Below are positions 10,857-20,999 of a stretch of 64,000 nt of DNA, piece after piece. The translations under genes and the position numbers were made by a program. The stretch is taken from NCBI GenBank assembly GCA_036346225.1, contig JARFIW010000942.1:3059001-3123000 (forward strand). Direction: 5' to 3'. The stretch comes from Platerodrilus igneus (lineage: Eukaryota; Arthropoda; Insecta; Coleoptera; Lycidae). The notes under the pieces were generated by a model. It was given only the letters and a program-made list of their open reading frames with translations, was not told where the DNA came from and searched no databases. Each line of letters begins with the position of its first letter. Position 1 is the first letter of the stretch.

Positions 10857-11459
10857 TTAAAATACCGGTAGCGGCGCTAGTTTGACCAAAGGTCGTTTTA
10901 ATGTGCCATGTGCAGTTTTGATCTCCGCGACACGTATAATACCGTCCGCACTGGGAAAAGTATTAATAATACGACCAAACTTCCATTGAAGTGGAGAAAG
11001 CTGGTCGTCCTTGATGAGAACAATAGAGTCCTTTTCAACTTGTCGGACACCTACCTTAGAGTGCCATTTAACCTTCTGATTCAGAGTATGTAAGTACTCA
11101 TGGCTCCAGCGAGCCCAAAAATCTTGATGGAGTTTTTGCAGAAGTTTCCACCTGCTCTTTAATGATAAAACGTTGGTTGAATGGTCCTCATCTGGTGGTG
11201 CAGAAAGAGGCTCCATAGTTAGGAAATGACCTGGTGTTAAGCAACGCAAGTCATTGGGATCCGAACTCAAAGCGCAGAGTGGCCTTGAATTTAGAACAGA
11301 TTCAATTTGAGTAAGAACTGTGTAAAGTTCCTCAAAGGTAAGTTTTTGTTCGCCGATTACGCGAGCTAGGTGTGTCTTTACCGACTTAACACCGCTTTCC
11401 CACAAGCCACCGAAGTGAGGGGCGCTAGGTGGATTAAACGACCACTTTATCTTTTCTTA
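10857..11459 (-). pseudogene. BEL integrase C-terminal part and DUF5641-type tail, after an in-frame stop
   Basis: The frame of the upstream polymerase ORF continues past a TAA at 11459-11457 with NPPSAPHFGGLWESGVKSVK. This is the conserved P-x-x-P-H-x-G-G-x-W-E motif at the end of BEL integrase cores. Downstream are SVLNSRPLCALS, LTPGHFLTMEPL and the W-H-K/R-like domain rich in WKLLQKLHQDFWARW, ending KRPLVKLAPLPVF. This tail is the DUF5641 region shared by Pao elements, thought to act with integrase in DNA binding. Only the single stop separates it from the main ORF, so the break is small. Confidence 0.88.
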
Positions 11460-13706
11460 GGTCACTGCACTATGCAGATAACTCATAAGCTGACGATAGG
11501 CACCTACAAAATTAGTACCGCAATCACTAAATATTTGAGAACAGCGTCCTCGACGTGCTATAAATCGTCGCAAAGCGGCAAGAAACGCGTCTGCCGACAA
11601 ATCCGAAACAAGTTCAATATGTGCTGCCTTAGTGGCAAAACAAACAAAAATACAAATATAGGCTTTAAGAGTTTTAGAGCCTCGTAGGCGGTTAGCCTTT
11701 ATTAAAAGAGGGCCAGCAAAATCAACACCAACAAGACTGAACGGTTTGATTTGGGTAATACGTGCTGCCGGTAGGTCTCCCATGGTGGGAGTTACCAGGA
11801 CCGGTTTGGTACGAAAACATCTATGACATGATGATAAATAATTTCTAATTGAATTTTTAATAGAAAGGATCCAGAAATTCTGTTGGATAAGATACGCTGT
11901 AGTATTAACACCGGGATGGCAATACCTTTCATGAGTTGACCGAATGATAAGTTCGGTTAATCGGTGCCGCTGAGGCAATAACGCAGGAAACTTTTCGAAA
12001 TAGGAAAGCGAAGAATGTGTCAAGCGCCCACCTACTCTTAAGATATTTTGTGGATCAACAAATGGAGAAAGTTTTCGCAAGCTTTTAGGTAATTTACGGT
12101 TTGCCTTGATCGAAGCTATTTCCTTTGAAAATGTAACATTTTGTACATGCCGAACGATAATCATGAGAGCATTGTGTAATTCAATGTCTGTTAAGGGACC
12201 CGTATGACGTTGAGCCATGGGTTTAGAAAATCTATAAATGTAAGCCACGATGCCTTGGATTTTATATAACGATGAAAAGCGACTTAGTAAAATGTCAATG
12301 ACGTTTGGATCTGTTTGAGCGATAAATGTTAGGATCTTCTTTTCCGTAGTTACCTCAGCAATTGAGGTTGACAATGTTTGTTGAGGCGGCCACGAGTCAC
12401 TAGGGTAGTGAAGCCATTCAGGCCCCGCCCACCATAGCGAACATGAAATAACCGCGCTTGGCATTAATCCCCGAGATGCAGGATCAGCCGGATTATGCGA
12501 AGATTTAATATAAAACCATCGGCTAGGTGCAATGATTTCTTGAATGTGGCTAACACGGTTTGCCACAAAAGTTTTCCAACGAAAAGGTGGAGAACGTATC
12601 CAAGTGAGAGCGACCGTAGAATCACTCCACGCTAAAACATCGGAGATTTCAATCAAGCCTTGATAAGACCGAATGGTAAAAGAAAGTAAATCGGTTAATA
12701 AAACGGCGGCACATAATTCCAAACGTGGAATTGAAATGCGCTTAATTGGAGCTACTTTTGTTTTAGCGGTTACAAATTGTACAGTTATTTCTCCAGTAGT
12801 TTGATTTATGAACTGAAAATACACTACCGCTGCATACCCTACCTCGCTAGCATCGCAAAACCCATGCAAATGACAAGTAAAAGGATCCGAAGGGGGTAAA
12901 CAACGTGGTAACTTTAATGACGATAATAACGGCAATTCTTCTTGATACTGCTGCCATTGAGACGAAATGTCTGCTGGTGGGATGTCATCCCAATTTAAAC
13001 CTAACATCCCCAGATGCTGGATTAGGCGTTTTGCAAAAAGTGTTAGTGGGGCTAAAAACCCTAATGGATCATATATTCTGGCAACTTGCGAAAGTATGTT
13101 GCGCTTTGTGCATATTGGGTTTAATGGTTTAACCCGAAATGAGAAAATATCTTCTGTAGGTGACCATTGAAGACCTAATATTTTTATTGATTCGTCAGAA
13201 TCGAAATCGAGAGAAGTATATTGGCAAAAATCTGACGGAATGCCTTCCAAAATAGAAACTGAATTAGAACTCCATTTTCGAAGTTCAAAACCAGCCAAAT
13301 GTAAAAGTCGGATAAGTTGAGCTTTAATTTCTCGGGCCGATTGTATAGAATCTCCACCAGCGACGAAATCGTCAATATATAGATTTGACCGTATAGCCTC
13401 AGCGGCTAACGGAAACCTTTTGCCTTCGTCAATGGCTAATTGCTGAAGGGTCTTTAATGCTAGATAAGGCGATGACTTAATACCATAGGTCACTGTATTA
13501 AGCTGATAAGTCTGAATGGGTTCTTCTGCGGAGAACCGCCAAACAATTAATTGAAACCTTCGATGTTCTTCGGTAACCAAAATTTGTCGATACATTTGGC
13601 AAACATCACAAGTAAAAACGAAACGATGAGAGCGAAATTTAAGTAAGATTAACGAAATGTCATTTTGGAGACTAGGTCCAGCCAATTGAGTGTCATTAAG
13701 TGACAC
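11457..13706 (-). pseudogene. BEL pol: reverse transcriptase, RNase H and integrase core
   Basis: This is the longest open frame in the window (749 codons). Near its N-terminus it has FVFTCDVCQMYRQI, the first catalytic Asp region of BEL RT, followed by YGIKSSPYLALKTL and the catalytic NLYIDDFVAGGDS (Y-I-D-D). Next come ARIYDPLGFLAPLTLFAK, typical of the Pao connection, and an RNase H region with HGFCDASEVGYAAVVY and DVLAWSDSTVALTWI. The integrase zinc-binding HERYCHPG...SCHRCFR follows, then the core with LVGVDFAGPLL and FSDCGTNFVGA. The frame is broken from the segment upstream by frameshifts at about 13710-13790 and ends at an in-frame stop. Confidence 0.93.
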
Positions 13707-15175
13707 GTTGTTTTAGCCTTTGCAGAGGCGTCAAAACCACACGAATTTTAGAAGTATGACCTTCCTCTTTAAACACAGGGTGATGGGGTAAAAATAATTA
13801 TCGTTCCCAACGGGCGGAGAATCGAGTAATGCCATATGACCCGCATCAAGATAGTCCTGCATGAAATTGTTGTATTGGGCGCATAGCTCCGGTTGAGCAT
13901 GCAATTTGCGCTCCAACGAAAATAGTCTTTTTTTAGCCATCTCAAAGCAATTATCAAAAACGGGCAAAGTATCGTTGAACGGTAACGCAACAATAAAACG
14001 ACCGCTAGGGTCACGAGAAAACGTGTTTTCAAAATCAGATCTGCCTTTTCTTCTTCTGGAGAAGTATAAGGCTTGGATGGAACTCTTCTATCTCCCAAAA
14101 CCGCCTTAGGGTCTGGTCGATAGGATCTTCTACAGAAGTAAAAATGCTTGGACAGTATCAGACTGCAAGCTTTTGTGGGACCAATAATAGTCCAACCAAA
14201 AATTGTATTTATGGCGGCAGGCTGAAGAAATTTGCCATGTATAACACCGCCATTGATGATGAACGGATAAACATCTGCTCCAAGGAGCATGTCAATAGTT
14301 CCTGGAGAGTTCCAGGTCGGGTCTGCAAAGTGCAGGCCGCATAAGTGTTCCCAATTATTAGGAACTTCAACGCTGGGTAATTTGCCAGATATTGACGAAA
14401 GCACAAAAGTTGTGACTTCTAGAGATTTTTCAGAGTCTAACATAGAGCGAATGTTGCAGCTGACGGCACCCCTATTGACTGCTGAAGTTGTCTGTCCAAG
14501 TCCATAAATCGGAACTTGAGAACGTATGCGTGGAAGCCAAAGTTTGCTCACGCAATCGTCTCGAATAAAGCTAGCTTTGGAGCCAGGGTCTAAGAGTACC
14601 CTGATCGGTTTGTATCTACCAGACCGGTCTTGAACTTCCACAACAGCAGTGGAGAGTAAGACAGTAACCCCAAGATTTGAATTCGTCTGTGAAGACAAAA
14701 CATTTGCCGGAATAGGAGAGGCTGACTGCGTCCTATTGGCATTTTTATGCATAGGTGTAGCGATCGGTTCAGCTGAACGGCTAGAAGCAGGTTGCGCTTC
14801 AAAATGTAGCAAGGTATGATGCGGTTTGGCGCAAGTTCGACAGGAATTATAAGATTTGCATTGCATGGACGCATGGTCTGTTCGTAAGCAATTTAAACAA
14901 AGGCGTAAGCGTTTGACAATGTCGAAACGTTCCGTCGGAGTTTTCTTTAGAAACGATTGACATCTGTAAATTAAGTGATTGGCTTTGCAAGAAGGACAAT
15001 GGTGCGAAAATGAATTCTTTGAGTCATTAGAGCTAATTGGTGTGTCCAGTGAAACTACGTTAGAAAAAACTCTTGGTTTAAACTGAAACGCTGAGGATTT
15101 CTTAGGCACTGATGTGTGAGCTGTATGGACAGTCGTCGAATAAGAAACAGGTGCGGTTGAAGAAAAGGTTTTCAA
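13707..15175 (-). pseudogene. BEL zinc knuckles, aspartic protease and RT N-terminus (frameshifted)
   Basis: The frame 15175-13769 starts with a Ser/Thr-rich linker and then has Cys/His clusters: CPSCKANHLIYRC, CLNCLRTDHASMQC and CRTCAKPHHTLLH. These are the tandem knuckles of BEL gag-pol proteins. The protease follows with VLLDPGSKASFI (D-P-G-S where D-T/S-G-S is usual), then IDMLLGADVYPFI and FGWTIIGP, as in DUF1758 proteases. Near 14035 the coding frame shifts to 13967-13731, which carries LFSLERKLHAQPELCAQYNN and GHMALLDSP at the start of RT. Another shift near 13790 leads into the main pol frame. The first start is a TTG, so this segment depends on frameshifting or is simply a mutated continuation of gag. 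Confidence 0.85.
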
Positions 15176-16020
15176 CGCTGCACATTGTTGAGTAAAAAAT
15201 ATCTCAAATCATCGAAATTGGGTATTTGCTTCGGATCCGATTGGAGTTCGAAGCGTTTTCTAGTGAACGGATCGAGTTTTTCTAAAAGAAAATCGACTAG
15301 AATAAAGTTCCAATGTTCAGTGGGAAACTTTAAGTTAGTTAGAACAGCAAGGTTCTCTGAAAAACAATCAATAAGTGCCCTAAGTTTCTTAGGGTCTTCT
15401 GATTTTAAAGGTGGAAAGTCTTTCATAGCCTTCCAATGCAAAGTTGCTAATAAACGCGGATTGCTAAATCGCTTACGCAAGGCGTTATAGGAAATAATAA
15501 AATTATCTCCCGAAATGGGTACCGATTTAATGATTTTCAAAGACTTCCCGCTACAGCAATTGATAAGGTAATTTAATTTTTCGATATTGGACAGTGACGC
15601 GTTATTATAAACCAGACTGTCAAATAAATCGATAAAGGACGAGAATTCCGTTACCTCATTATTAAAATGTGGGGGCTTTAACGGTAACAATTTTGATCCC
15701 GTGCTGCTTGGAGCATTTTCCGTAATTTGTGCCCGCATTTCTGGCATCGTTTCAAGATGCAGTAGTATGCAGTAATAAGCGGAATCCACTTCCTTCCGTA
15801 AAGCGTTGTAATTCAATAATTCTACCTCGTCACAGGACGCTAAGACAACAACTAAAACCCTGTTAAAATTGCAGTAAATGTCATTGACTCCCCTTGTTTG
15901 AATATGAAATAACGTTTTTAAAGTTGGATCACTTTGTATAGCATTGCCAAGTTCCAACATTTCCATAATGCGTATTTTCAGCAATTCGAGCTCTGCTAAA
16001 TGTGTTTTCTTCGGAGCCAT
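15172..16020 (-). CDS. BEL gag (capsid region, DUF1759-type)
   Basis: 282 codons from ATG at 16020: MAPKKTHLAELELLKIRI. The capsid-like region carries LKPPHFNNEVTEFSSFIDLFDSL-type spacing (PPHFNNEVTEF, then W/F-rich helices), SNIEKLNYLINCCSGKSLK and YNALRKRFSNPRLL. This is the pattern of DUF1759 gag proteins, which form the particle and bind element RNA. It ends in a TGA within a run of T on the coding strand (A6 at 15194-15199, plus strand). One base more or less in that run would fuse it in frame to the zinc-knuckle segment. BEL elements usually have one continuous gag-pol, so this looks like a homopolymer indel. Confidence 0.85.
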   Translation of the reverse strand: MAPKKTHLAELELLKIRIMEMLELGNAIQSDPTLKTLFHIQTRGVNDIYCNFNRVLVVVLASCDEVELLNYNALRKEVDSAYYCILLHLETMPEMRAQITENAPSSTGSKLLPLKPPHFNNEVTEFSSFIDLFDSLVYNNASLSNIEKLNYLINCCSGKSLKIIKSVPISGDNFIISYNALRKRFSNPRLLATLHWKAMKDFPPLKSEDPKKLRALIDCFSENLAVLTNLKFPTEHWNFILVDFLLEKLDPFTRKRFELQSDPKQIPNFDDLRYFLLNNVQR

Positions 16021-16665
16021 TCTGAAAGACCTACAATAAAATGCTGTAAAACGGTAACCGCTCAGATGTGCGCTGAGAAATATTAAAATATTATGAGTTG
16101 TTCAAGGCACGAAAAATGTAAAATAGCACATAAATCAATAAATCACGTTTATGACTTTTGGCCCGCAATGTGGTCTTAAGCAACACGTCGAAAACCTAAC
16201 GGTTTGTCAAACAAAGCGTAAAGATAAGATTTACAGTTTACGGTTACGGTCGGCCTTTACATCAAAGCTCACAGGAACATGTGGCTTAACGTATTTGCAG
16301 AAAGAGGCAGCTTTACAACTTTATTACTCCTGCAAATGTGTTCAATATTTTACCGCAAACCGACTGAAAGGTTGTATGTGATACAAAACGTGCAATGGAT
16401 TTTAATGCAAATTAGCAAATTTTATATTAAGGATTTGTTTGTAATTAAACGCTTGCTGGTTTAATTACGGCGAAATCGCTTAATTTAGTTTAAAGACAGT
16501 ATAAATAATATTTACACATTTTAACCCGCTAAATATGGGCTTTAAGACAAATTTAAAGCTAAAATAATTGATTCAAAAACGCTCGCTGGAATGCAAAATA
16601 ATATTTAATTTAGGACATGCGTATAACCCATAGAACTAGTTAATTCGGATCGTATTAAGGACTAA
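16021..16665 (-). other. BEL leader between 5' LTR and gag
   Basis: 645 bases between the 5' LTR and the gag start, with no coding frame. The minus strand just after the LTR reads TTAGTCCTTAATACGATCC. I cannot match this confidently to a tRNA 3' end, so no primer-binding site is called. Confidence 0.5.
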
Positions 16666-17059
16666 TGGATGTATGGGATGAATGAGGTGATATAGATATG
16701 TTAATTATAGGGAAGGACCAATTGCTTTTTGTAGCAATACCGATGGCAGTGGAGCGGTTATGTAATAACTAAAACAACTACAACAAACTACTTAAGGAAG
16801 GGTATAAATACCTTAAAGCCTGTGCCGCTGTGGGCAATAAAGGTCACACACAAAAGGGTTAATGGACAACCAAGAACACGCACGTTCGGGTGATGGTGTC
16901 GCTTCCGAAAGCTCTCATACCACTGGCTTCTGCAACGGTTCGAGTACGACTGTCACTTCACGCACTGCCGGCATAAAATGTTTCACTAAACTGTAGGGTG
17001 CCCGCACTAATAGTATTTATTGTCACCAATACCAATAAATGTTCGATGATGACGTAACA
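16666..17059 (-). repeat. BEL element 5' LTR
   Basis: 394 bp, matching 10225-10617 with two substitutions (near 16676 and 16911) and one extra base near 16787. TG...CA ends on the plus strand. Being on the minus strand, this is the upstream, promoter-bearing LTR. Confidence 0.92.
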
Positions 17060-17064
17060 CCTTT
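17060..17064. repeat. Target site duplication, right copy (BEL element)
   Basis: CCTTT, identical to 10220-10224. Confidence 0.85.
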
Positions 17065-17834
17065 TCTAACCAATAGTTTGATACATAGAGACCGTCTAGG
17101 TTTTCGAATTGAAAAATGTACCGAAGTTTGTTTCTATATATAAAGTCTTTGATTCCACCAACAACCAAATCCATTCCTTCGTGTAATTCTTGCAGATTGT
17201 GACAATCTTTTAATCGCGGCTCTACCACTATATCCTGCATACGTATCTTGTTAGCTTGATCGATTTCTTCTTGTCGGTATTGCAGGGAATCCTTATTCTC
17301 CCACTCACTGTTGCGTAGTTGCATGTCCACCACTTTTGGGAATATATAACCGTTATAAGTTGTAGGACCCTCGGTTTTAAATGATCCGAAAGGTTCTTTA
17401 CTAGGCAAATATACAATGTTTAGCAAAACCCCTTTGCGTGTGGTGTACGCCAAGGTTACGAAAGCCGCATTCCTTAGTTCGTCTATGTTATCTGCCATTT
17501 TGATAAATACGTTTTTAGAATAACCTTTTAAAAAGTATACGGACTTAGTATCATCCTTTTCCGCAAGGACACGTACATAACTAAAAGAGTCTTTCTTACT
17601 AACCATAAATGCATACAGCTTGTAGCACCCGGATGTATCTAAGTCAGTCCATCGGCACATAAAATAATCTTTTAATTTTTTCTCATTTTCCCTAATAAGA
17701 TGTTGTTTGTCTAACATACTTTGTATTGTTCGCGTATTGTCGCAGTGTTTTCCATGGTCCAACTTTCGCCTTTTGCATCCATTTTTTCTAATTCCAGCTG
17801 TCTTTTTCTTCCACTTACAGTGTATGGCGTGCAT
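17060..17834 (-). pseudogene. Unrecognised ORF, 5' part, disrupted by the BEL insertion
   Basis: From ATG at 17834 the minus-strand frame is open for about 258 codons up to the BEL duplication. The remaining 36 codons lie at 10219-10113, giving an original length of about 294 codons. The N-terminus is basic (HCKWKKKTAG, GCKRRKLDHGK), followed by a charged helical stretch (RENEKKLKDYFM). The body is mixed alpha/beta-like with SFSYVRVLAEKDDTKSVYFL, TYNGYIFPKVVDMQLR and ELHEGMDLVVGGIKDFIYR. No signal peptide or membrane span. I recognise no family. The composition and the compact poly(A)/micro-ORF arrangement downstream recall genes of large DNA viruses or Maverick-type elements, but that is only an impression. 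The real start may lie further upstream, in the frame at 18034-17711, joined by a frameshift near 17715. Confidence 0.6.
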
Positions 17835-18034
17835 AATTCACTGCTGATAAGGTGTCTATCCACTTCGCTGACGGGCAATTCGCCGTGCAATTGGTCGCCG
17901 TGCGGTTCGCCGTCGTGCGATTCGCCGACACTATCCAACTCGCCGCCGTGCGATTCGCCGACGAACAATACGCCGACGAGCTTCTTTTTTGCTAAAATGT
18001 ACGCATTTTGCAATTTAACTACGTGAAGTATCAA
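17711..18034 (-). pseudogene. Upstream frame with short Gly-Glu-Ser-His repeats
   Basis: This 107-codon minus-strand frame overlaps the start of the ORF above in another frame. It contains an imperfect repeat built from GESHGGEL, GESHDGEPHGDQLHGEL. It is encoded by a GC-rich minisatellite at about 17881-17985 (repeats of 'tcgccg-cgtgcgattcgccga', plus strand). It then has GRKRQLELEKMDAKGES and TIREQYK, where the reading probably passes into the frame of the next ORF (SMLDKQHLIRENEKK). It may be the true N-terminal part of that gene, separated by a frameshift. The GC content stands out from the AT-rich surroundings. Confidence 0.4.
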
Positions 18035-18371
18035 AATTCAAAGACCTAGATTTCATATCTGAAATAATTTTTAACTTAGAATTGCCCCTTCAACCACTAA
18101 AACTAAAACCCACCGCCAAAAATGACTTATGCAGGTGAGGTGGCTATTCTTAAAATTCAACAGCCTAAATTTCATTTCTGGAAGAATTTTTAATTTAGGA
18201 TCACCCTTTCAACCCCTAAAATTAAAAACACACCCCCAAAAATGACTTATGCACGTGAGGTGGCAATTCTTAAAAATCAACAGCCTAAATTTTATTTCTG
18301 GAAGAATTTTAAATTTAGAATCACCTCTTCAACCCCAATATAAAAAACCCATTCCCAAAAATAACAAGACA
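18021..18371. repeat. Tandem repeat, 120-bp unit, about 2.9 copies
   Basis: Units begin at about 18031, 18151 and 18271, exactly 120 bp apart. Each contains 'cctaaattt-atttctggaagaattttaa', 'caacccc-aaaatt' and 'aaaaatgacttatgcacgtgaggtgg'. The repeat lies just upstream of the interrupted ORF relative to its strand, so it could be a promoter-proximal array or the edge of the element that carries the ORF. Confidence 0.85.
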
Positions 18372-18535
18372 AAATAGTCGAGCTATACAAATCTAGCCGT
18401 CTAGCTAGCGGTCGAAGCGTTTTATGTTATTAGAAATTAAAAAGTAATCGAGATCTATTATTTTATATACGTATTTTATTTTAACAATATGTAAAATATC
18501 TTAATAAAATGAATGTCAGCTAACATATAAACCCT

Positions 18536-18905
18536 TTAGAATATTATTTTTAATCGAAAATTGCTTTGAAGTTGTATGAGGTGTCCTGCGGCATCTAGAA
18601 ATTCTACTCTACTAATTTCCGCATTGTCCAACAAATTCGTCAAGCGTTCTAAACGAGTATTCACATGGACATATTTCCTTTTCGCAACCGTTGGATTGAA
18701 TCCGACATCCTCGTGCATTCAGTTTGAGTTCAAATTTAGACTGTTTTTTTTTAGAGCTGCAATAAACTCGTAGATGTTTGGATGAACTTTTCCTTTGGAT
18801 TTTTTGAAGCCACTATGCCATCCTTCAAGTTCGTTGATGGTTCTGGTGGAAAAATTTCTATGGTGGTTCCACATTTCGGGTATGAACATTGCGCCCTCAC
18901 CATCA
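18536..18905 (-). pseudogene. C-terminal remnant of a MULE-type transposase-like protein
   Basis: The minus strand from about 18900 reads NELEGWHSGFKKSKGKVHPN and then IYEFIAALKK. The pattern N-x-x-E-G-W-H-x-x-F/L-x-x-x-x-G-K-x-H-P-N-I-Y-x-F-I is characteristic of the C-terminus of MULE/FLYWCH-type transposase-like proteins common in insects. After a frameshift the frame at 18718-18536 continues with RKYVHVNTRLERLTNLLDN, matching the usual basic tail. The DDE catalytic part is absent: upstream sequence is replaced by an RTE fragment at 18926. Non-functional relic. Confidence 0.65.
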
Positions 18906-18925
18906 TCCCATGTAGTAACTACATT

Positions 18926-19393
18926 ATCATCATAATTAGGTCTTCAGTCCTAGAACTGGTTAGACGCGTACCCTCGTTGTTTCCTATTCTGAACTAATCT
19001 ACACATTTCCTTGAAATTTGCAGAGTCTGCACCTATCACTATCTGATCTAGGTCTACATCTACCTTCTTTTTCCTATTTCTGCTTGTAATTCTACCATTC
19101 TATTTTATTTTTTTCCACAGATATCATTTCTATAACCAATTTGTTATTAACATTGTCTGTCCATGCTATCATCCTCCTACATCTGAAGCACAACATTCCA
19201 AAAGGCTGCTACTGCCCGTATTTTATAGGCATACTGTGCTGTGCTCCACACATATACTTTCAAAAATTTTCTTCTCGTTTCTGTTTGTTGTCTTTGACCA
19301 TAGGCGGTTTCTTGTTAGATGCAGTTTGGTCCTCTTCTATTGTTTTACAATTATATACCCTATTTCTCCGACATTCAGTGGTTGTAACGGGGG
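18926..19393 (-). mobile_element. RTE 3'-end fragment
   Basis: Starts with the (ATC)n tail signature and 'aggtcttcagtcctagaactggttagacgcgtacc'-type sequence shared with 2845-3365 and 38395-38930. It then follows the same degenerate ORF-end copy through 'ttgtctgtccatgctatc' and 'gtgctccacacata' to 'acattcagtggttg'. Only this 3' module is present, as expected of a 5'-truncated LINE. It ends where the SINE begins. Confidence 0.75.
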
Positions 19394-19755
19394 GGCGGCT
19401 TCGTGGCGTAGTGGTATGTGTGTGACTACTACGTCCAAGGTCCCGGATTCAAATCCCGACATGGTCCGCTTGAAAAATGTTAGGCGAGCATTTTTCATAA
19501 AAATACACCCTCGTTCGGATGAGAGGTAAAATGGAGATCCCGTGTGTGAGTGTTGTCACGCACGTTAAAGATTCCTACCTTGCTTGGAACAGCAAGGGTT
19601 CGGCAAAATTCTAAATTTTCCAGGTAAAAAAAACTCGCTTTCTGGCCAATGTAGTACCTTCGGGTGAAGCGTTGGAAAATCATATCACAAATGCCGCTTC
19701 TCTCATAATAGGTAGGATAATTTCGGTCAATCATTCGTCTAACTTATACTTCAAC
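19394..19755 (+). mobile_element. tRNA-derived SINE
   Basis: The head resembles a tRNA gene. A box A-like TGGCGTAGTGGTA lies near 19404-19416 and a box B-like GGTCCCGGATTCAAATCCC near 19439-19457. These are internal RNA polymerase III promoter elements. The body carries 'cacgttaaagattcc' near 19560, a motif common in arthropod and other animal tRNA-SINEs. The 3' boundary is approximate, and no clear target duplication was found. It is inserted at the broken edge of an RTE fragment. It has no coding capacity and would depend on a LINE for mobility. Confidence 0.75.
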
Positions 19756-20565
19756 CCGATCCCATTCCAGTAATTTCCAAACATTTTTCAAACGACAATG
19801 GTCTAGAATTTTTAAACCTCCGAGGGACCTTTAAGTCGGTATCAATTACAGGTTAGAGCTACCCGCAAACTAACATATTTTATAGTAACAGTGCGCTGTA
19901 TAATACTTGATTACCCCCTTCTCTGTGCGACTGCTATTCTTCTAGTTGGTTGAAAAAGTCAGTCGCCTTTTTATTGCTAGGGCCGCTGCAATGCACCATC
20001 CTATATATTTTTTATAAGTATATCACATTGCGCACTTCTTTTGCTCATGTAGGCGTTTACACTTTTCACATATTTAAACGTCTTATACGATTGATTAAGA
20101 ACTTTTGACTATTCTAGCGGGAACCGCCATGCATTCCAAAATCAGAGGAAATTGAAACACGTGGGTTCGGTTGATCTTTGGAAAAAGTGCTCTATTTAGA
20201 AATTAATATTAATAAGTATAAGCCGATGTGAGGAGTTCTAGGCTAAGAATAAAAATTGTGAATATGTATTTAGAAATGTGGTTTACAAATTTGAAACTGC
20301 ATTAGTAAAAATTGTTTAATAAAAAGTTTTAAGAATGGTTTTTGGATTTTCTTTTAGGCATGAGCTGCAGAAAAGTTATAATTTACCGTGAATCTAGATA
20401 TAAGACAGGTGAATAAAAAAGAAATAAAGTGTGGAAAAGGCTATGTTAAAATTTCTTGGAAATCTTAAGGCGCTAAGGAAAAGTTTGAAGTTGTCGCGCA
20501 TGGTGTAGTTAGTATTCGCGTTCCTGTAGTTTAGTTGTAAAAAAAATTCGGGTTGGTAAACTTAT
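19756..20565. other. No recognised feature
   Basis: AT-rich sequence without long frames or recognised repeats. Confidence 0.4.
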
Positions 20566-20569
20566 GTAT

Positions 20570-20940
20570 CATACCCTAAGGAAGAACGCCCCGAGTTGTG
20601 GGTCCGGTGGATCGGGTGGATTGGGTGGATCGAATGGGTAGATCCCATAAGGTGGATCTGTGTCAGACTCCCTGCAAACGGGAAATAATTTGAGTCGACG
20701 GCGCTGTAACGTAATCAAGGAAGTCAGGTGTGACTTAATCAAAATGACTGGTGTAGGGGTGTCCGAGCAAGGAAGGGAGCAAGTAGGGATCAAGGAGCGA
20801 TCAAGAAGGAAATCCCTCCCTGTAGATCCTCCTTATGGGAATTTACATGTAAAACCTAGGTTAGATGTGGTGTGGTGGTGGTATGTGGTGGGTCCCGATA
20901 CCCTGCCCCCATTTACTCGATTGCTTTTGGCATCTTAGTC
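20570..20940. repeat. Family X block, inverted relative to locus 1
   Basis: 20640-20890 matches the reverse complement of 8565-8720 ('ggtgtgac-taatcaaaatg', 'ggggtgtccgagcaa', 'tttacatgtaa'). Next to it, 20597-20650 is a short array of a 9-bp unit (GGTGGATCG and variants). On the minus strand the array would encode a Pro-Asp-rich run (DPPNPPDPPDP). I see no conserved protein. Confidence 0.6.
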
Positions 20941-20999
20941 AATTATTTCTGACACTAATGCAAACATAGGGGACAAACGACCACATTTACACCAGCATC

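Larger units (their letters stand above)
10225..17059 (-). mobile_element. Complete BEL/Pao LTR retrotransposon
   Basis: A 6.8-kb element on the minus strand with two LTRs (10225-10617 and 16666-17059), TG...CA ends and a 5-bp CCTTT duplication. The internal region encodes, in order, gag, a zinc-knuckle/aspartic-protease segment, reverse transcriptase, RNase H, integrase and a C-terminal DUF5641-type domain. This is the Pao/BEL order, with a long DUF1758/A17-type protease. The LTRs differ by two substitutions and a one-base indel over about 393 bp, so insertion was recent. The coding region nevertheless has three apparent frameshifts and one in-frame stop, so this copy is probably non-autonomous unless those are assembly errors. 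It sits inside an ORF that it splits. Confidence 0.93.

Noticed and set aside
17060..17834. Assigning the BEL-split ORF to a BRO/KilA-N-type viral protein
   Set aside because: A loose resemblance in charge and length only; no family motif could be pointed to, so it is left unrecognised.
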